Source: Pseudoalteromonas sp. N1230-9
Lineage (GTDB): Bacteria > Pseudomonadota > Gammaproteobacteria > Enterobacterales > Alteromonadaceae
Assembly: GCF_032716425.1 (NCBI RefSeq)
Contig: NZ_CP090419.1
Location: forward strand, 2,544,001-2,608,000
Direction: 5' to 3'
DNA: 64,000 bases
Part shown: positions 1-9,739 of the stretch, in pieces
How the letters are laid out: every line of letters begins with the position of its first letter
Position numbering within the stretch: the first letter of the stretch is position 1
The notes under the pieces: model-generated
The model's database searches: none
What the model was told of the DNA's origin: nothing
The model's input: only the letters and a program-made list of their open reading frames with translations
Program-made: the position numbers and the translations under genes

Positions 1-1408
1 GTTCAAAGTCGATATTAGGTTTTCGATGTCCCCAAGCAACACTGACCCATGCTGAAAATAATGTGCTAAATACAGCTTGCCATTGCTCGGGCACGCTTGC
101 ATCAATTACTTGTTTACACTCACGTTCAGTCATTGAACGATGAAGTTTTATCTCATACTGAACCTGTGCCCAGCGAAGTGAGTGATGCAATAAGTAACCA
201 AGCGCTAACCGTAAGTTTCCTGAACGATAACTCTCAAGTGCAGCACTAATTAAATCATCAGGAAGTTCGTCATGTTTAATGTCAGTAAATAAAGACGGAA
301 TAACATGGTCAGATTTTTTTTGTGACTTTTCAGGCAGCTTCAACCCAGTAAAAAAGCCTTTATTCTTAACAAGATAATAAACAAGCCACAGTGCAAGTAA
401 TCCTACAAAGCCCCATACTAAATAGCTGAGCGTAAATCCAATTAACTCAAAAAAGTTACTCAGCCATGAAAAATCAAACGATGATGGACTTGCGTTGTCT
501 TGCTCAAAATTAAAATCAGGAACCCAAGTCGTTTTCTTTTCAATAACATCATCTTGATTGTAAAGTGTAATCACTTGCTCTTTAACAGCATCTTTATCAA
601 GCTCCTCAGCAAAACTGGTTTGTGGCATCGCTGCCAAAAAGCTAAGTAAGCAAGCGCATATCAATGACAAAGGCTGTGCAAAACGTGTTTTTATATTCTT
701 AAAAGCAAGCTCAATGTCCCAACCTTCGAGCTCAACCCTGCGATGTAAATAGGCTAAAAACCCCCCTGTGACAAATAATGGCGCGACGAGGGAAATACTT
801 AATAAATAAAGTAAGTTAAAGGCAATTTCTAGCCAAGCCGGAGAGTCTTGAAATTGATAGATAGATTCTTCAAGAGAAAATGAATCTGGGATCAATGCAA
901 TTGAAAAAGCCGAAAGTCCCATTAAAACAATAAACTCGAAATGTACGCAAAAAAGCATCCATAAGGTTTGCTTTGGCTTTGATGTTGCAAAAAGAACTTG
1001 CTTACGTTTTTGCTTTCGCTCTGCTGATAAGCGCTCTAATTGCTCCACCGGAGCCAAAAATGCACGATTAGGGCTGAGCCTAAATACAGTTAAATGCGCT
1101 AGCATATCCTTAAATTTAAGCTGCTTTATAACCAGTATGCTTGACTTAATCGAGGTTGGTTGACTAAAAACAGCCTTCGACATGTAATCAAGTAAAGGGC
1201 GTTCAAATAAAGGTTTTAATAGCCATACAGCAAATGCAGCGATTGACCAGCCAAGTAAAAACCCTAATATCAAAAATGTTGGTAAAGCTAAGCAGATATA
1301 AAGGCTAAACAAAGGTAAAAAGTGCTGTTTAGTTAATAATACAGTTAAATCAAAGTTTTCATAGGCGCTACGTTTACGCGGGTTAAAACTTAACCTATTA
1401 AGCTCCAT
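1..1408 (-). CDS. DUF4129-type membrane protein (C-terminus cut by window edge)
   Basis: The frame is open from the ATG at 1408 down to position 1, so the last part of the gene lies outside the window. I translated it by hand. Two hydrophobic stretches lie near the N-terminus, followed by a basic cytoplasmic stretch, more membrane segments, and a RVELEGWDIEL motif common in this family. After another membrane span comes a soluble domain rich in Leu/Arg (SGNLRLALGYLLHHSLRWA) that resembles the DUF4129 domain, with the His/Arg helices usual for it. The start overlaps the end of the SpoIIM-like gene by 11 bases, so the two are probably translationally coupled. RDD, SpoIIM and DUF4129 families often travel with MoxR ATPases. 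Function unknown; the family is sometimes linked to envelope transglutaminase-like systems. Confidence 0.75.
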   Translation of the reverse strand, partial: MELNRLSFNPRKRSAYENFDLTVLLTKQHFLPLFSLYICLALPTFLILGFLLGWSIAAFAVWLLKPLFERPLLDYMSKAVFSQPTSIKSSILVIKQLKFKDMLAHLTVFRLSPNRAFLAPVEQLERLSAERKQKRKQVLFATSKPKQTLWMLFCVHFEFIVLMGLSAFSIALIPDSFSLEESIYQFQDSPAWLEIAFNLLYLLSISLVAPLFVTGGFLAYLHRRVELEGWDIELAFKNIKTRFAQPLSLICACLLSFLAAMPQTSFAEELDKDAVKEQVITLYNQDDVIEKKTTWVPDFNFEQDNASPSSFDFSWLSNFFELIGFTLSYLVWGFVGLLALWLVYYLVKNKGFFTGLKLPEKSQKKSDHVIPSLFTDIKHDELPDDLISAALESYRSGNLRLALGYLLHHSLRWAQVQYEIKLHRSMTERECKQVIDASVPEQWQAVFSTLFSAWVSVAWGHRKPNIDFE

Positions 1409-2348
1409 AACGCATCCCCTTGTATAGCCTATACAAAACAAACGCCCAGCAAACACTCCCTACACTATATTTAATTTCATTGGCTATATCACGTGGCGAC
1501 CAAAAGGCCTCAATAAATGCCGCAAGAACAAGCATTAAAAACGCACCAACAATAAGAGGCAATGCTTTTTGTGCGGCCTGTTTAATTGCATAGCCGCGGG
1601 TAAAATGACCAGGATTCAATAATGCATAACCTATCTGACACCCTGCAGCAGAGGCAATAATAATCGCGGTTAATTCAAATGAACCATGGGTTATAACGAA
1701 TGAGAAAAATGGCCCTTCAAAGCCAATATTAACAATGTGAGCGGCAATCGCACCAAAGTAAAAGCTGTTAAATAGTAAGAAAAATGCAGCGCCAACACAA
1801 AACAACACCCCACCAGCAAACATTTGAAATGCAATGCCAATGTTATTGTAAATATAAACACCAAACATCATGAGATCTTGAGCTGCGCCACGCTCAGCTG
1901 TTTGTACACTGCCCCCGGGGTTATACATTTCTTCAATTTGCAGTACAGTGCTTTGCCCCAAAAATGTATATACCGCATCAGGGTCAAGCATCACCCAAAT
2001 AAACGCGATAAGTGCTAAGCCCCAAAATGCTAATAAGTTAATGCCCAGCATTATACGGTTCTCATAGAGGGCCCGAGGAAATGCTGTGCGGGCAACATGC
2101 CATATCTCAGAAAACTGATTGCTGCGAGATAAGTACAAGCGCTTTTGACCATACTGAACTAAACGATTAATTTGCTCAATAAGTACGGGGCTATATTGGC
2201 GACTGCGGGCAATGGCTAAATCATTACACACCTTACGGTACATATTAGGAAAATAAACCGGCAAACTTTCTGATTCTGCAAGCTCGCAAAGCGCCTTAAA
2301 TTCATTCCAGCTCTGGCTATTCGATTTTACAAATTGCGTTTGCTTCAT
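1398..2348 (-). CDS. SpoIIM-like integral membrane protein
   Basis: This 316-residue protein resembles the stage II sporulation protein M family (DUF95), which is widespread in non-sporulating bacteria. A soluble N-terminal part (about residues 1-95) is rich in Arg/Lys and begins with the typical KSNSQSWNEFKALCELAES. Five or six hydrophobic segments follow from about residue 105, including a Gly-rich FQMFAGGVLFCVGAAFF span and a HGSFELTAIIIASAAG motif that is a family hallmark. The ATG overlaps the RDD stop codon (ATGA), so the genes form one operon. The molecular function is not established outside sporulation; a membrane role with the neighbouring RDD and DUF4129 proteins is inferred from conserved association only. 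Confidence 0.85.
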   Translation of the reverse strand: MKQTQFVKSNSQSWNEFKALCELAESESLPVYFPNMYRKVCNDLAIARSRQYSPVLIEQINRLVQYGQKRLYLSRSNQFSEIWHVARTAFPRALYENRIMLGINLLAFWGLALIAFIWVMLDPDAVYTFLGQSTVLQIEEMYNPGGSVQTAERGAAQDLMMFGVYIYNNIGIAFQMFAGGVLFCVGAAFFLLFNSFYFGAIAAHIVNIGFEGPFFSFVITHGSFELTAIIIASAAGCQIGYALLNPGHFTRGYAIKQAAQKALPLIVGAFLMLVLAAFIEAFWSPRDIANEIKYSVGSVCWAFVLYRLYKGMRYGA

Positions 2349-3073
2349 TGCACTGTCTCACTATGCGCCTGTTCATTAGAGTTACTTAACTGACCTGAGT
2401 AAAAACGCGCATAACCGATTAACATACTCTGCGCTTCATTGCCCTCTAACTTAAATGGTTCAGCTAAAATTGCAGCGAGTTCACTGCGCCTCGCATCAGA
2501 AAGCTCATCACTGCGCTCTGCAAAAGCAAGCACTGCTAATTGTTCTTCCGTACTTAAGCTCAATACTGGGATTTCAATATTGCCTTTCGGTAATTCAGGG
2601 CGTGCCTCTACTTCATCATCATAAATAACCATAGTGCCTGCTGCCCAATCACCAATACGCTTAAAACGAGAGTTGAACATCATGACAACTAGCCCTAAAA
2701 AATAGCCAATAGGTAACATATCTGCTGGACGTAATAGGTTTCGTACAACAATTTGTGAAAAACTGGCTGGTAAGCCATTATCTTGTACTACGCGGATCTT
2801 AAGACGCTTTTTCCCAGGAGTTTGACCATTTTTCATTTCAAAAAAAATGTTGTATCCCCAAGATGTTATAAAATAAATAATCAGAATAATGCCCTGCCCT
2901 GCATCACCTAAAAAGCTAAATACAAGTGATACAACGAACATAATAAGGCTGCGAAATAGGAAATCGATGATGTAGGCATAGCTACGGGAGACAACACCTG
3001 CGGGTGTGATTGCAATATCAACCCCTTCAGGTAATTTAACGTATTCTCTGTTTTCCAATCCGTGGTTTAACAT
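2345..3073 (-). CDS. RDD family membrane protein
   Basis: This 242-residue protein has an RDD domain. The first transmembrane region (about residues 27-60) is preceded by a PAGVVSRSYAYIIDFLFRS segment carrying the R..D signature. Then come a second membrane pair and the family motif NGQTPGKKRLKIRVVQDNG. A charged cytoplasmic tail follows from about residue 155. It is the first gene of the RDD-SpoIIM-DUF4129 operon, and its stop overlaps the next start. RDD proteins are membrane proteins of mostly unknown function, some implicated in ion exchange; nothing here allows a more specific call. I saw no clear promoter in the 225 bases upstream. Confidence 0.85.
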   Translation of the reverse strand: MLNHGLENREYVKLPEGVDIAITPAGVVSRSYAYIIDFLFRSLIMFVVSLVFSFLGDAGQGIILIIYFITSWGYNIFFEMKNGQTPGKKRLKIRVVQDNGLPASFSQIVVRNLLRPADMLPIGYFLGLVVMMFNSRFKRIGDWAAGTMVIYDDEVEARPELPKGNIEIPVLSLSTEEQLAVLAFAERSDELSDARRSELAAILAEPFKLEGNEAQSMLIGYARFYSGQLSNSNEQAHSETVQ

Positions 3074-3251
3074 TTAATCTACTACTGCTTGTTATTATTG
3101 TTTTTGCTACCTAACCCGTATACATGATAGAAACAGCCACATAGCAATAATTTGAGCGCTTAATAATGCGCTTTTTCTGTCCCTTTTTCAATCTTTAAAC
3201 AAAGTAATATTAAATGATTAATGAAAATACTACTTTATAAGTAAATAAAAT

Positions 3252-3280
3252 GATAAAACCGATCAGCAATCGGTTTTATC
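3252..3280 (-). terminator. rho-independent terminator of efpL
   Basis: A perfect 12-bp stem (GATAAAACCGAT / ATCGGTTTTATC) with a 5-base loop lies 19 bases after the efpL stop. On the minus strand it is followed by ATTTTATTTAC, a T-rich tail. The rest of the gap up to the RDD start (3074-3251) is AT-rich and shows nothing I can name. Confidence 0.8.
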
Positions 3281-3298
3281 AAACATAACCAGTTAGGA

Positions 3299-3871
3299 CT
3301 ACTTTTCAGCGCGACCCATAAACTTGTGTTCTGCGGTGTTAATGCGAATACGATCGCCTGTTGAAATATGCTCTGGCACTTGAATAGTGAGGCCTGTACT
3401 CAAACGTGCAGGTTTTGAGCGAGCACTTGCTGAAGCGCCCTTAATTGAAGGGTCTGTTTCTTCAACAACAAGTTCTACACTTGAAGGCAAGTCAATCCCC
3501 ACTGGTGAGCCATCGATTACTATAACATGTAGACCTTGCGTCTCTTCATTAACAAATAAAATCTCTTCGCTGATTGCTTCTTTGTTTAAGTTATAAGGCG
3601 TGTAGTCTTCATTATCCATGAAAACATACTCCTCACCATCAATGTAAGAGAACATCGCTTCACGACGAGTTAAATCAGCAAGTTTAAGCATATCGCTGTC
3701 TTTAAATGTTTCGTCTACTTTGCCACCAGTAACAACATCATATAAACGCATGCGGTATAAACTACCACCAGCACGACCTTGCGGTACTGAACGTTGAATA
3801 TCTTTTACTACTAAAACTTGGCCGTTATGCTCAATAGCGGCACCTTTTTTGACTTCACTAGCCTTAGGCAT
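3299..3871 (-). CDS. efpL: Elongation factor P-like protein EfpL (YeiP)
   Basis: This 190-residue protein has the three-domain EF-P fold: KOW-like N-domain (1-63), OB domain (about 64-127) and C-terminal OB domain ending in the conserved [22 protein letters not shown] segment. It matches the YeiP/EfpL branch and not canonical Efp: the start [17 protein letters not shown], the DNEDYTPY motif, and an Omega loop [10 protein letters not shown] with Arg33 at the tip where Efp carries the modified Lys. EfpL is known to relieve ribosome stalling at polyproline and some other motifs without lysylation. The gene is monocistronic, with its own terminator. It should be annotated as efpL/yeiP, not efp. 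Confidence 0.92.
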   Translation of the reverse strand: MPKASEVKKGAAIEHNGQVLVVKDIQRSVPQGRAGGSLYRMRLYDVVTGGKVDETFKDSDMLKLADLTRREAMFSYIDGEEYVFMDNEDYTPYNLNKEAISEEILFVNEETQGLHVIVIDGSPVGIDLPSSVELVVEETDPSIKGASASARSKPARLSTGLTIQVPEHISTGDRIRINTAEHKFMGRAEK

Positions 3872-4061
3872 GGGTGTATTCCTATCGTTTTTTAATGACA
3901 GGAATTTACCACGTAATTACTATTGTTCAACAAAAATTTGCAGTTTTACTTTTGCTGATGTAATTGGTCTATTTTTCAGCGAATTATCGTAATAAATGTC
4001 TCAAACCGAATAAAAAGATGCTATCTTTATAGCAACGAAAAATGACTTCAAGGACTGGATC

Positions 4062-4448
4062 ATGAATCAACATGCTGTACATGAATACTTAATGAAAAAG
4101 CCAGTGGTAATGCTCACTCAGCCATTTGGTCAAGACGTCGATGTTTACAAAGTAAATCATAAAATGTTTGCGACTCTCGCAGAGGGAAAAGAAGGCCAAA
4201 CAAATGAAGATGGTGAACCTGTTTGGTGGCTTAACTTAAAATGCGATCCGGACGAAGCCCAAGCATTACGTGATATTTTTCCTTCTGTAATTCCTGGTTA
4301 CCATATGAATAAACGGTTGTGGAATACAGTGATTTTAGATGGCACTATCCCACAAGGAGAAATTGAACGAATGATTGATAACTCGTTTGATTTGGTGGTT
4401 GCAAATATGCCTGAAAAAGACAGAAAAGCGATTGAGCTTCACCTATAA
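4062..4448 (+). CDS. MmcQ/YjbR family protein
   Basis: This 128-residue single-domain protein has the YjbR/MmcQ (CyaY-like fold) pattern. An N-terminal helix precedes MKKPVVMLTQPFGQDVDVYKVNHKMFATL. Then come VWWLNLKCDPDEAQALRD, the signature PGYHMNKRLWNTVILDGTIP, and a C-terminal helix with DNSFDLVVANMPEKDR. Members are called DNA-binding on structural grounds, but the biological role is unclear. The start ATG follows AAGGACTGG at suitable spacing. It stands alone, facing the convergent acetyltransferase gene, with a hairpin just after its stop. Confidence 0.85.
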   Translation: MNQHAVHEYLMKKPVVMLTQPFGQDVDVYKVNHKMFATLAEGKEGQTNEDGEPVWWLNLKCDPDEAQALRDIFPSVIPGYHMNKRLWNTVILDGTIPQGEIERMIDNSFDLVVANMPEKDRKAIELHL

Positions 4449-4455
4449 CTTGACC

Positions 4456-4482
4456 GCACTGATCACACCCTGTGATCAGTGC
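4456..4482. terminator. Hairpin between convergent mmcQ-like and GNAT genes
   Basis: Twelve-base arms GCACTGATCACA / TGTGATCAGTGC with a CCC loop. It begins 8 bases after the mmcQ-like stop and contains the stop codon of the opposing acetyltransferase. The tail on the plus strand is AATTTAAATG, only weakly T-rich, so it may act as a shared but imperfect terminator. Confidence 0.55.
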
Positions 4483-4993
4483 AATTTAAATGAAAATGAT
4501 GATCGGTATACAAAACCCCACCAATGGCATAGGCATCTAATTGCTTATCAACTAGCTGAAAGCCACACTTCTCAAGTACTTTTTCTGAACCTATGTTGCC
4601 TTCAGTGACGACAGCTTTAAACTCCTTCACAGAATACTCAGCCTGAGCAAAATCAAGCACCGCCTTTAAAGACTCGGTAGCATAGCCACGACCATGAAAA
4701 TTAGGCAGCAATAAGTAGCCAACTTCTTGAATATCAGGAACGGTTGATGAGGTAAAACCTGTCACACCCACCTCTTTACCGGTACTCGTTTCAATAATAA
4801 CTAAACACAGTGGCGAGTTTGCATCTGGCTGCCAAGGCTTTAAACGTTCATTAAACTTCGCACGTAGCTGCGCTTCTGAGGGCTTATCAAAGCATTTCTC
4901 AATAACCTCTGCATCATTGTGCAAAGTGTAAAACAGTGGCCAGTCATCAGCATTTAACAACCGTAAAGTTAATCGCGCAGTGGTGAGAGTCAT
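4463..4993 (-). CDS. GNAT family N-acetyltransferase (RimJ/RimL-like)
   Basis: About 176 residues from the ATG at 4993. An in-frame TTG three codons upstream is possible but less likely. The start TLTTARLTLRLLNADDWPLFYTLHND is typical of RimJ/RimL-type acetyltransferases. The acetyl-CoA binding region shows EVGYLLLPNFHGRGYATESLKAVLDFA, containing the GRGYAT pyrophosphate loop, and the later ENIGSEKVLEKCGFQ is motif B. It should transfer acetyl from acetyl-CoA to an amino group; the substrate (protein N-terminus, small amine or antibiotic) cannot be told from sequence. Not evidently in an operon with lepB-like, from which it is 100 bases away. Confidence 0.85.
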   Translation of the reverse strand: MTLTTARLTLRLLNADDWPLFYTLHNDAEVIEKCFDKPSEAQLRAKFNERLKPWQPDANSPLCLVIIETSTGKEVGVTGFTSSTVPDIQEVGYLLLPNFHGRGYATESLKAVLDFAQAEYSVKEFKAVVTEGNIGSEKVLEKCGFQLVDKQLDAYAIGGVLYTDHHFHLNCTDHRV

Positions 4994-5092
4994 GGTGATC
5001 AATCGCTAAGTAAATAAGTCTAGTTATAACAAACCTACTTAGCTAATTAAATACCACTTATGGCCAATACTGCAGCTTAAGCTGCTTTACAG

Positions 5093-6022
5093 CTACCAAG
5101 TATAAATCACTTTTCCTATCACATTATCTTTAGGAACAAAGCCCCAAAAGCGGCTATCTGAGCTATTATCTCTAGAGTCACCCATAACAAAGTAGTGATC
5201 TTCAGGGATGATCCATTCCGCCTTTTCGCTGCCTGCTTGGTTGAAATAATGACTTACCTGTTCAGGGTGATTCTCATTTAGTAAAATTTGATAATGTTTA
5301 CCATCATTTACCTCTTGCAGAACTTTAAGTCCACTTTCAGTTTGAGAAACGAAAGATTGCTCTAAAGGGATGAAGTCAGCGCAAATGTCGGCTCCCTCAT
5401 CACATGCTTTTTGGATATAAACAGTTTTATTTCGATAAACAATTCTATCGCCAGCCACCCCTATTACGCGTTTCAGCCAAGTATAATCAGGGTTTTTCGG
5501 ATACTGAAAGGCAACAACATCACCTCGACCTACTTTAGCTGACATGGGCGATCTTGAAATTTGATAGCCTAAGTACCGATAATTACCAAAACCTATTTTA
5601 CTAACTAGAACTTGGCTCCCTTTATCTAACTGAGGTGCCATAGATGAAGCTGGTAAAGTGAAAGGCTCAAATGAAAAAATTCTCATTAAAATAAGAGCAG
5701 CAGAGAGGGTAAGATAAATTAAAGTTACAGCCCACCAACTTGCGAACCAAGGCCGCTTCTTATCTGCGTTATAGTGCTTTGTTATCCAAAAAGCATGGAG
5801 TGGACATATAATTATAAACACACTTGTGAGATAAATACCTTGATACCAATCAGCCTCTCCTGCACTCGCTTGGATTTTAATGTCAAGCAAGTAACATAAG
5901 GCCGTTAAGACAAGGTAAGTAATGAACAACCTGAATTTATTAACGTACAAAAATACAAATGGCTGAAATAACACGCCAAGAAGAATAGCGATAAAACCCT
6001 TAGGCTTCCATGAAGTAGACAC
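5093..6022 (-). CDS. Signal peptidase I paralogue with extended N-terminal membrane region
   Basis: This 309-residue S26 family protease starts at a GTG (AGGA about 8 bases upstream). Three or four hydrophobic segments fill residues 12-115, longer than in standard LepB. The catalytic region follows: box B is FTLPASSMAPQL with the nucleophile probably Ser127 (usual motif PSGSM), and box D is YTWLKRVIGVAGD with the general base Lys184. The C-terminal box E is YFVMGDSRDNSSDSRFWGFVP. The gene lies apart from the lepA-lepB-rnc context of housekeeping LepB, so this is most likely a second signal peptidase with a restricted substrate set. The catalytic dyad is present, so I expect it to be active. 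Confidence 0.88.
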   Translation of the reverse strand: MSTSWKPKGFIAILLGVLFQPFVFLYVNKFRLFITYLVLTALCYLLDIKIQASAGEADWYQGIYLTSVFIIICPLHAFWITKHYNADKKRPWFASWWAVTLIYLTLSAALILMRIFSFEPFTLPASSMAPQLDKGSQVLVSKIGFGNYRYLGYQISRSPMSAKVGRGDVVAFQYPKNPDYTWLKRVIGVAGDRIVYRNKTVYIQKACDEGADICADFIPLEQSFVSQTESGLKVLQEVNDGKHYQILLNENHPEQVSHYFNQAGSEKAEWIIPEDHYFVMGDSRDNSSDSRFWGFVPKDNVIGKVIYTW

Positions 6023-6139
6023 TCTGACATCCTTGTTGAAATTAAGTCATTGAATTTAATTGCTTATATTAAATATAAAATCACAGTGATGCCATAAAAT
6101 TTCTTATATTTCTTTAAAGCAATATTCCTTTGAAACAGT

Positions 6140-6166
6140 AAGCCCCGCTCAAAATGAGCAGGGCTT
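6140..6166. terminator. Hairpin downstream of fadJ
   Basis: AAGCCCcGCTC / GAGCaGGGCTT with an AAAAT loop and one internal mismatch, starting 22 bases after the fadJ stop. The T-run is on the plus strand, while both neighbours are on the minus strand, so its efficiency as the fadIJ terminator is uncertain. Confidence 0.5.
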
Positions 6167-6188
6167 TTAAATTAACTAATTTAAAGAA

Positions 6189-8414
6189 TTAGCTTTTAGT
6201 TGTTTCTGTATCCACGTCATCTGAAGCTTGCTCGTCTTCAACCACTTTTTTGGTTACTTCAACTGGATCGACTTGTGCAGCTTCGGCAACTGCCGACTCT
6301 TCACTTTCTGCTTGGTAAAAACGCCCCCCCTTTTCAGCCATTACTTTTAATGTATCGCAAGGAGTAAAAATTGGGTTGTAATTAGCAAATGTGGCCATTT
6401 CAGAAGTAACCTGTGCTGCGCCAAGTTTATCCATATAGCTAAATGGACCGCCTAAGAACGGAGGGAAACCAATACCAAAAATAGCACCAATATCACCGTC
6501 ACGTGGGCTAGCAATAATGCCATCATCTAAACAACGCACCGCTTCGTTCAGCATTTGTGCCACACAGCGTTTAGCAATTTCGCTCTTGTTTAATCGAGGT
6601 GATGGCGTAACTCCCAGTAACTCGTATACTGACTCATCCACTTTTTTATCTTTTTTGTCATAAAGATAAAAGCCACGACCTGTTTTACGGCCTAAACGCT
6701 TAGAATCAATTAAGCGGTTAAAGGCATCGGGGGCTTTAAAACGCTCGCCCAATTCTTTTTCAAGGATGGGGGCAATTTTAGAGCCAATATCAATCCCTAC
6801 TTCGTCAAGTAATGCTAATGGACCAACTGGGAAACCAAACTCAACTAAGGCTTGGTCAATCTTTTCAATTGGCTCACCTGCAAGCAATAAATTAGCCGCT
6901 TCATTTACATAAGGCGCTAAGATACGGTTTACATAGAAACCAGCCATGTCTTTAACCACAATCGGTGTTTTACCTTGTTTACGGGCAAAGTTAACAACGC
7001 GGGCGATGGTTTCTTCAGACGTACCCGCGTGTGGAATGATCTCAACAAGTGGCATTTTCTCAACAGGTGAGAAGTAATGCAGACCAATTACATTTTCTGG
7101 ACGCGCTGCATCCGCAGCGATTTGTGCAATCGGTAATGACGAGGTATTACTTGCAAAAATAGTGTTGTCTTGGCACTCACGTTCAACATCAGCTACCATA
7201 CCTTGCTTAAGAGCTAAGTCTTCAAACACCGCTTCAATAACGATATCAATGTGTTTAAAGCCGCTGTAATCGGTGGTGCCGGTAATACGGTTCATGGTTT
7301 GTTGCAGCTCAGCTTTAGACAAAATACGGCGCTTTTGCTTTTTATCTAAAATTTTATAGCTGTAGTTCATCGCATTGCTGATGCCCTTTTCAGCCACATC
7401 TTTAATGCGCACTGGCACACCCGCTTTCACTGCACTGACATGAGCGATACCCGCGCCCATTAAGCCACCGCCTAATACCGCAGCTTTAGCGATTGCTGGT
7501 GCATCATCATTGCGCCATTCTTTTTTCATTTCAGTGGTTGCAAAGAAAATACCGCGCAATGCTTTTGACTCATCGCTCATAACTAGCGTGGCAAAGCCTT
7601 CAGCTTCAGTTTTATATGCTTTTAACTGATCAAGCTCAACACTTGCACGAACTGCTTTAATAATGGCTAAAGGTGCTGGGTAGTGACCACCGGTTTTCTT
7701 CAGCACATTTTCTTGTGCTTTTTTGAAAATAATGTTGCGGCCAAATGGGTTCGACTCAAGTAATTGGCTTAAACGATCAAGTTTTGGTTTAGTAACCTTC
7801 GCCTTACCTTTTAGTGCAAATTCTTTAGCAACGTCAAGTAAAACACTGTGCGGCACACAGTCGTTTACTAAGCCTGTTTTCTTCGCTTGCTTAGCACGAA
7901 CTTGCTTACCTGTAAGCATCCATTCAAGTGCTTTTTGAAGGCCCACTAATTTAGGTAAACGCTGTGTACCACCGCCACCTGGTAATAAGCCCAACTGTAC
8001 TTCTGGCAAGCCAAGTTTAGTGATGTCGCTGTCAGAACAAACACGATAATCACAAGCTAAAGCAAACTCTAAACCGCCACCCAGTGCTGCACCATGAATG
8101 GCACTCACTGTTGGGAAAGGCAGTTTTTTCATATCAAAAAACGCTTCTTGGCACATTTCGCTCAGCGCTAATGCGTCTTCACGGCTATTAGCATTATCAA
8201 GCATTTTAATATCAGCACCGGCGATAAAGTTATCGCTCTTACCGCTAATAAACACCATGCCTTTTACTGCCTGTGCTTGTGCATCTTTAAGTAAGGTTTT
8301 TAAATCTTCTGCAAAACTGCTACGCAGGGTGTTCATTTTCTCACCCGGCACATCAATGGTTACAACGGCTACGCCGTCATCAGCCACTGATAAACTAAAT
8401 ACTGAATCTGTCAT
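6189..8414 (-). CDS. fadJ: Fatty acid oxidation complex alpha subunit FadJ
   Basis: 741 residues from the ATG at 8414, which overlaps the fadI stop by one base (TAATG) and is preceded by GGAG; the longer in-frame extension is rejected. The N-terminal enoyl-CoA hydratase domain (about 1-190) has [19 protein letters not shown] and [19 protein letters not shown], with the two catalytic glutamates at 116 and 138. The 3-hydroxyacyl-CoA dehydrogenase part starts near residue 310 with the NAD-binding [17 protein letters not shown] and has [14 protein letters not shown]. The C-terminus carries an acidic tail of about 40 residues. Together with FadI it performs hydration, dehydrogenation and thiolysis in beta-oxidation. 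The fadI-fadJ pairing and sequence favour FadJ over FadB. Confidence 0.93.
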   Translation of the reverse strand: MTDSVFSLSVADDGVAVVTIDVPGEKMNTLRSSFAEDLKTLLKDAQAQAVKGMVFISGKSDNFIAGADIKMLDNANSREDALALSEMCQEAFFDMKKLPFPTVSAIHGAALGGGLEFALACDYRVCSDSDITKLGLPEVQLGLLPGGGGTQRLPKLVGLQKALEWMLTGKQVRAKQAKKTGLVNDCVPHSVLLDVAKEFALKGKAKVTKPKLDRLSQLLESNPFGRNIIFKKAQENVLKKTGGHYPAPLAIIKAVRASVELDQLKAYKTEAEGFATLVMSDESKALRGIFFATTEMKKEWRNDDAPAIAKAAVLGGGLMGAGIAHVSAVKAGVPVRIKDVAEKGISNAMNYSYKILDKKQKRRILSKAELQQTMNRITGTTDYSGFKHIDIVIEAVFEDLALKQGMVADVERECQDNTIFASNTSSLPIAQIAADAARPENVIGLHYFSPVEKMPLVEIIPHAGTSEETIARVVNFARKQGKTPIVVKDMAGFYVNRILAPYVNEAANLLLAGEPIEKIDQALVEFGFPVGPLALLDEVGIDIGSKIAPILEKELGERFKAPDAFNRLIDSKRLGRKTGRGFYLYDKKDKKVDESVYELLGVTPSPRLNKSEIAKRCVAQMLNEAVRCLDDGIIASPRDGDIGAIFGIGFPPFLGGPFSYMDKLGAAQVTSEMATFANYNPIFTPCDTLKVMAEKGGRFYQAESEESAVAEAAQVDPVEVTKKVVEDEQASDDVDTETTKS

Positions 8415-9724
8415 TACGCACTCTCCAATACAAAGGCTGCACCTAAGCCACCCGCTGCACACGCAGTCGTGAGTGCTAGGCCGCCACCGCGACGATTAAG
8501 TTCATTCAAGCTTTGCGTGATCAGGCGTGCACCTGTTGCCGCAAATGGGTGGCCGTATGCCAGAGAGCCACCTAAGACATTGAACTTGTCCATGTTAATT
8601 TCGCCGATCGCTTTACTACGACCTAGCTTTTCTTGTGCAAATTTATCTGACGCAAACATCTTCATATTGGCAAGTGTTTGCGCTGCAAATGCTTCGTGCA
8701 TTTCAATTAAATCTAAATCAGCTAATGTAATACCTGCTCTATCTAGAGCGATTGGCGTTGAGTGCGCCGGACCCATTAGCATGTCTTCATGAACACCGAT
8801 TGCAGAAAACGCAAAGCTACGTACATAACCAAGAATATTGTAACCCAGTGCTTTAGCTTTACTCTCGCTCATCATTAATACCGCAGCGGCACCATCTGTT
8901 AACGGTGTTGCATTAGCAGCAGTAACTGAACCATGCTGACGGTCAAATACTGGTTTTAATTTCGCGTAGCCTTCAACCGTTGAGTTACGGCGGATGTTAT
9001 TATCTTGCTCAATAAAACTCTTATAAGGCGCAACATGGGCCGTCATTACTTCGTCTTTTAGCTTGCCATCAGCCCATGCTTGGCTTGCAAGAGTGTGAGA
9101 ACGATGTGCTAAAGCATCTTGATCTTCACGACTGATGCTATGCGTTTTCGCCATTTGCTCTGCCGTTTGACCCATAGATAAACCAGTAGAGTACTCAGCA
9201 ACAGCTGGTGGTACAGGGAGTAAATCTTTTAGGCGCAGTTTTGAGAAAATCTTCAAACGCTGGCCAAGTGTTCGCGCCTTGTTTAAATCAACCAAGCTGC
9301 CGGCTAATTTTTTGCTCACACCGATTGGTAACACAGACGATGAATCAGCACCACCAGCGATACCCACTTGCACTGAACCTGCCATAATTGACTCAGCAAC
9401 ATTAGCAATTGCTTGGAAGCTTGTCGCACACGCACGTGATACAGAGTATGCATCTACTGAAACAGGCATACCTGTGCCTAAAACAATCTCACGAGCAATA
9501 TTAGGCGCTTCTGGCATTTGCACTACTTGACCAAATACAAGTTGATCGATTTCAGACTTGTCGAAATTAAGACGTTCAAGCATCTCGTTGACAACCAGTT
9601 TACCCATATCAAGTGCTGGCACATGGTGGAATGCAGTCGCTTGTTTTGCAAACGGCGTTCGTAAGCCGCTAACGATGGCGATACGATCGCCCTTTGCTGT
9701 TTTAAGTATATTTTGCTCAGACAT
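8414..9724 (-). CDS. fadI: 3-ketoacyl-CoA thiolase FadI
   Basis: This 436-residue thiolase is the beta subunit of the FadIJ complex. The acyl-accepting Cys is Cys99 in [12 protein letters not shown]. The later conserved blocks are [27 protein letters not shown] (catalytic His) and [12 protein letters not shown] (second catalytic Cys). The length and the [24 protein letters not shown] start are characteristic of FadI and not of the shorter FadA. It starts at an ATG with GGGAGAG upstream. It is the first gene of fadIJ and is translationally coupled to fadJ. A promoter and a FadR-type operator lie in the 75 bases upstream. Confidence 0.93.
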   Translation of the reverse strand: MSEQNILKTAKGDRIAIVSGLRTPFAKQATAFHHVPALDMGKLVVNEMLERLNFDKSEIDQLVFGQVVQMPEAPNIAREIVLGTGMPVSVDAYSVSRACATSFQAIANVAESIMAGSVQVGIAGGADSSSVLPIGVSKKLAGSLVDLNKARTLGQRLKIFSKLRLKDLLPVPPAVAEYSTGLSMGQTAEQMAKTHSISREDQDALAHRSHTLASQAWADGKLKDEVMTAHVAPYKSFIEQDNNIRRNSTVEGYAKLKPVFDRQHGSVTAANATPLTDGAAAVLMMSESKAKALGYNILGYVRSFAFSAIGVHEDMLMGPAHSTPIALDRAGITLADLDLIEMHEAFAAQTLANMKMFASDKFAQEKLGRSKAIGEINMDKFNVLGGSLAYGHPFAATGARLITQSLNELNRRGGGLALTTACAAGGLGAAFVLESA

Positions 9725-9739
9725 TTATGCTCTCCCGCT

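Noticed and set aside
5072..5085. GCAGCTTAAGCTGC palindrome after the lepB-like gene
   Set aside because: Short, without a T-run on either strand or known operator match; could be chance, so not listed as a terminator.
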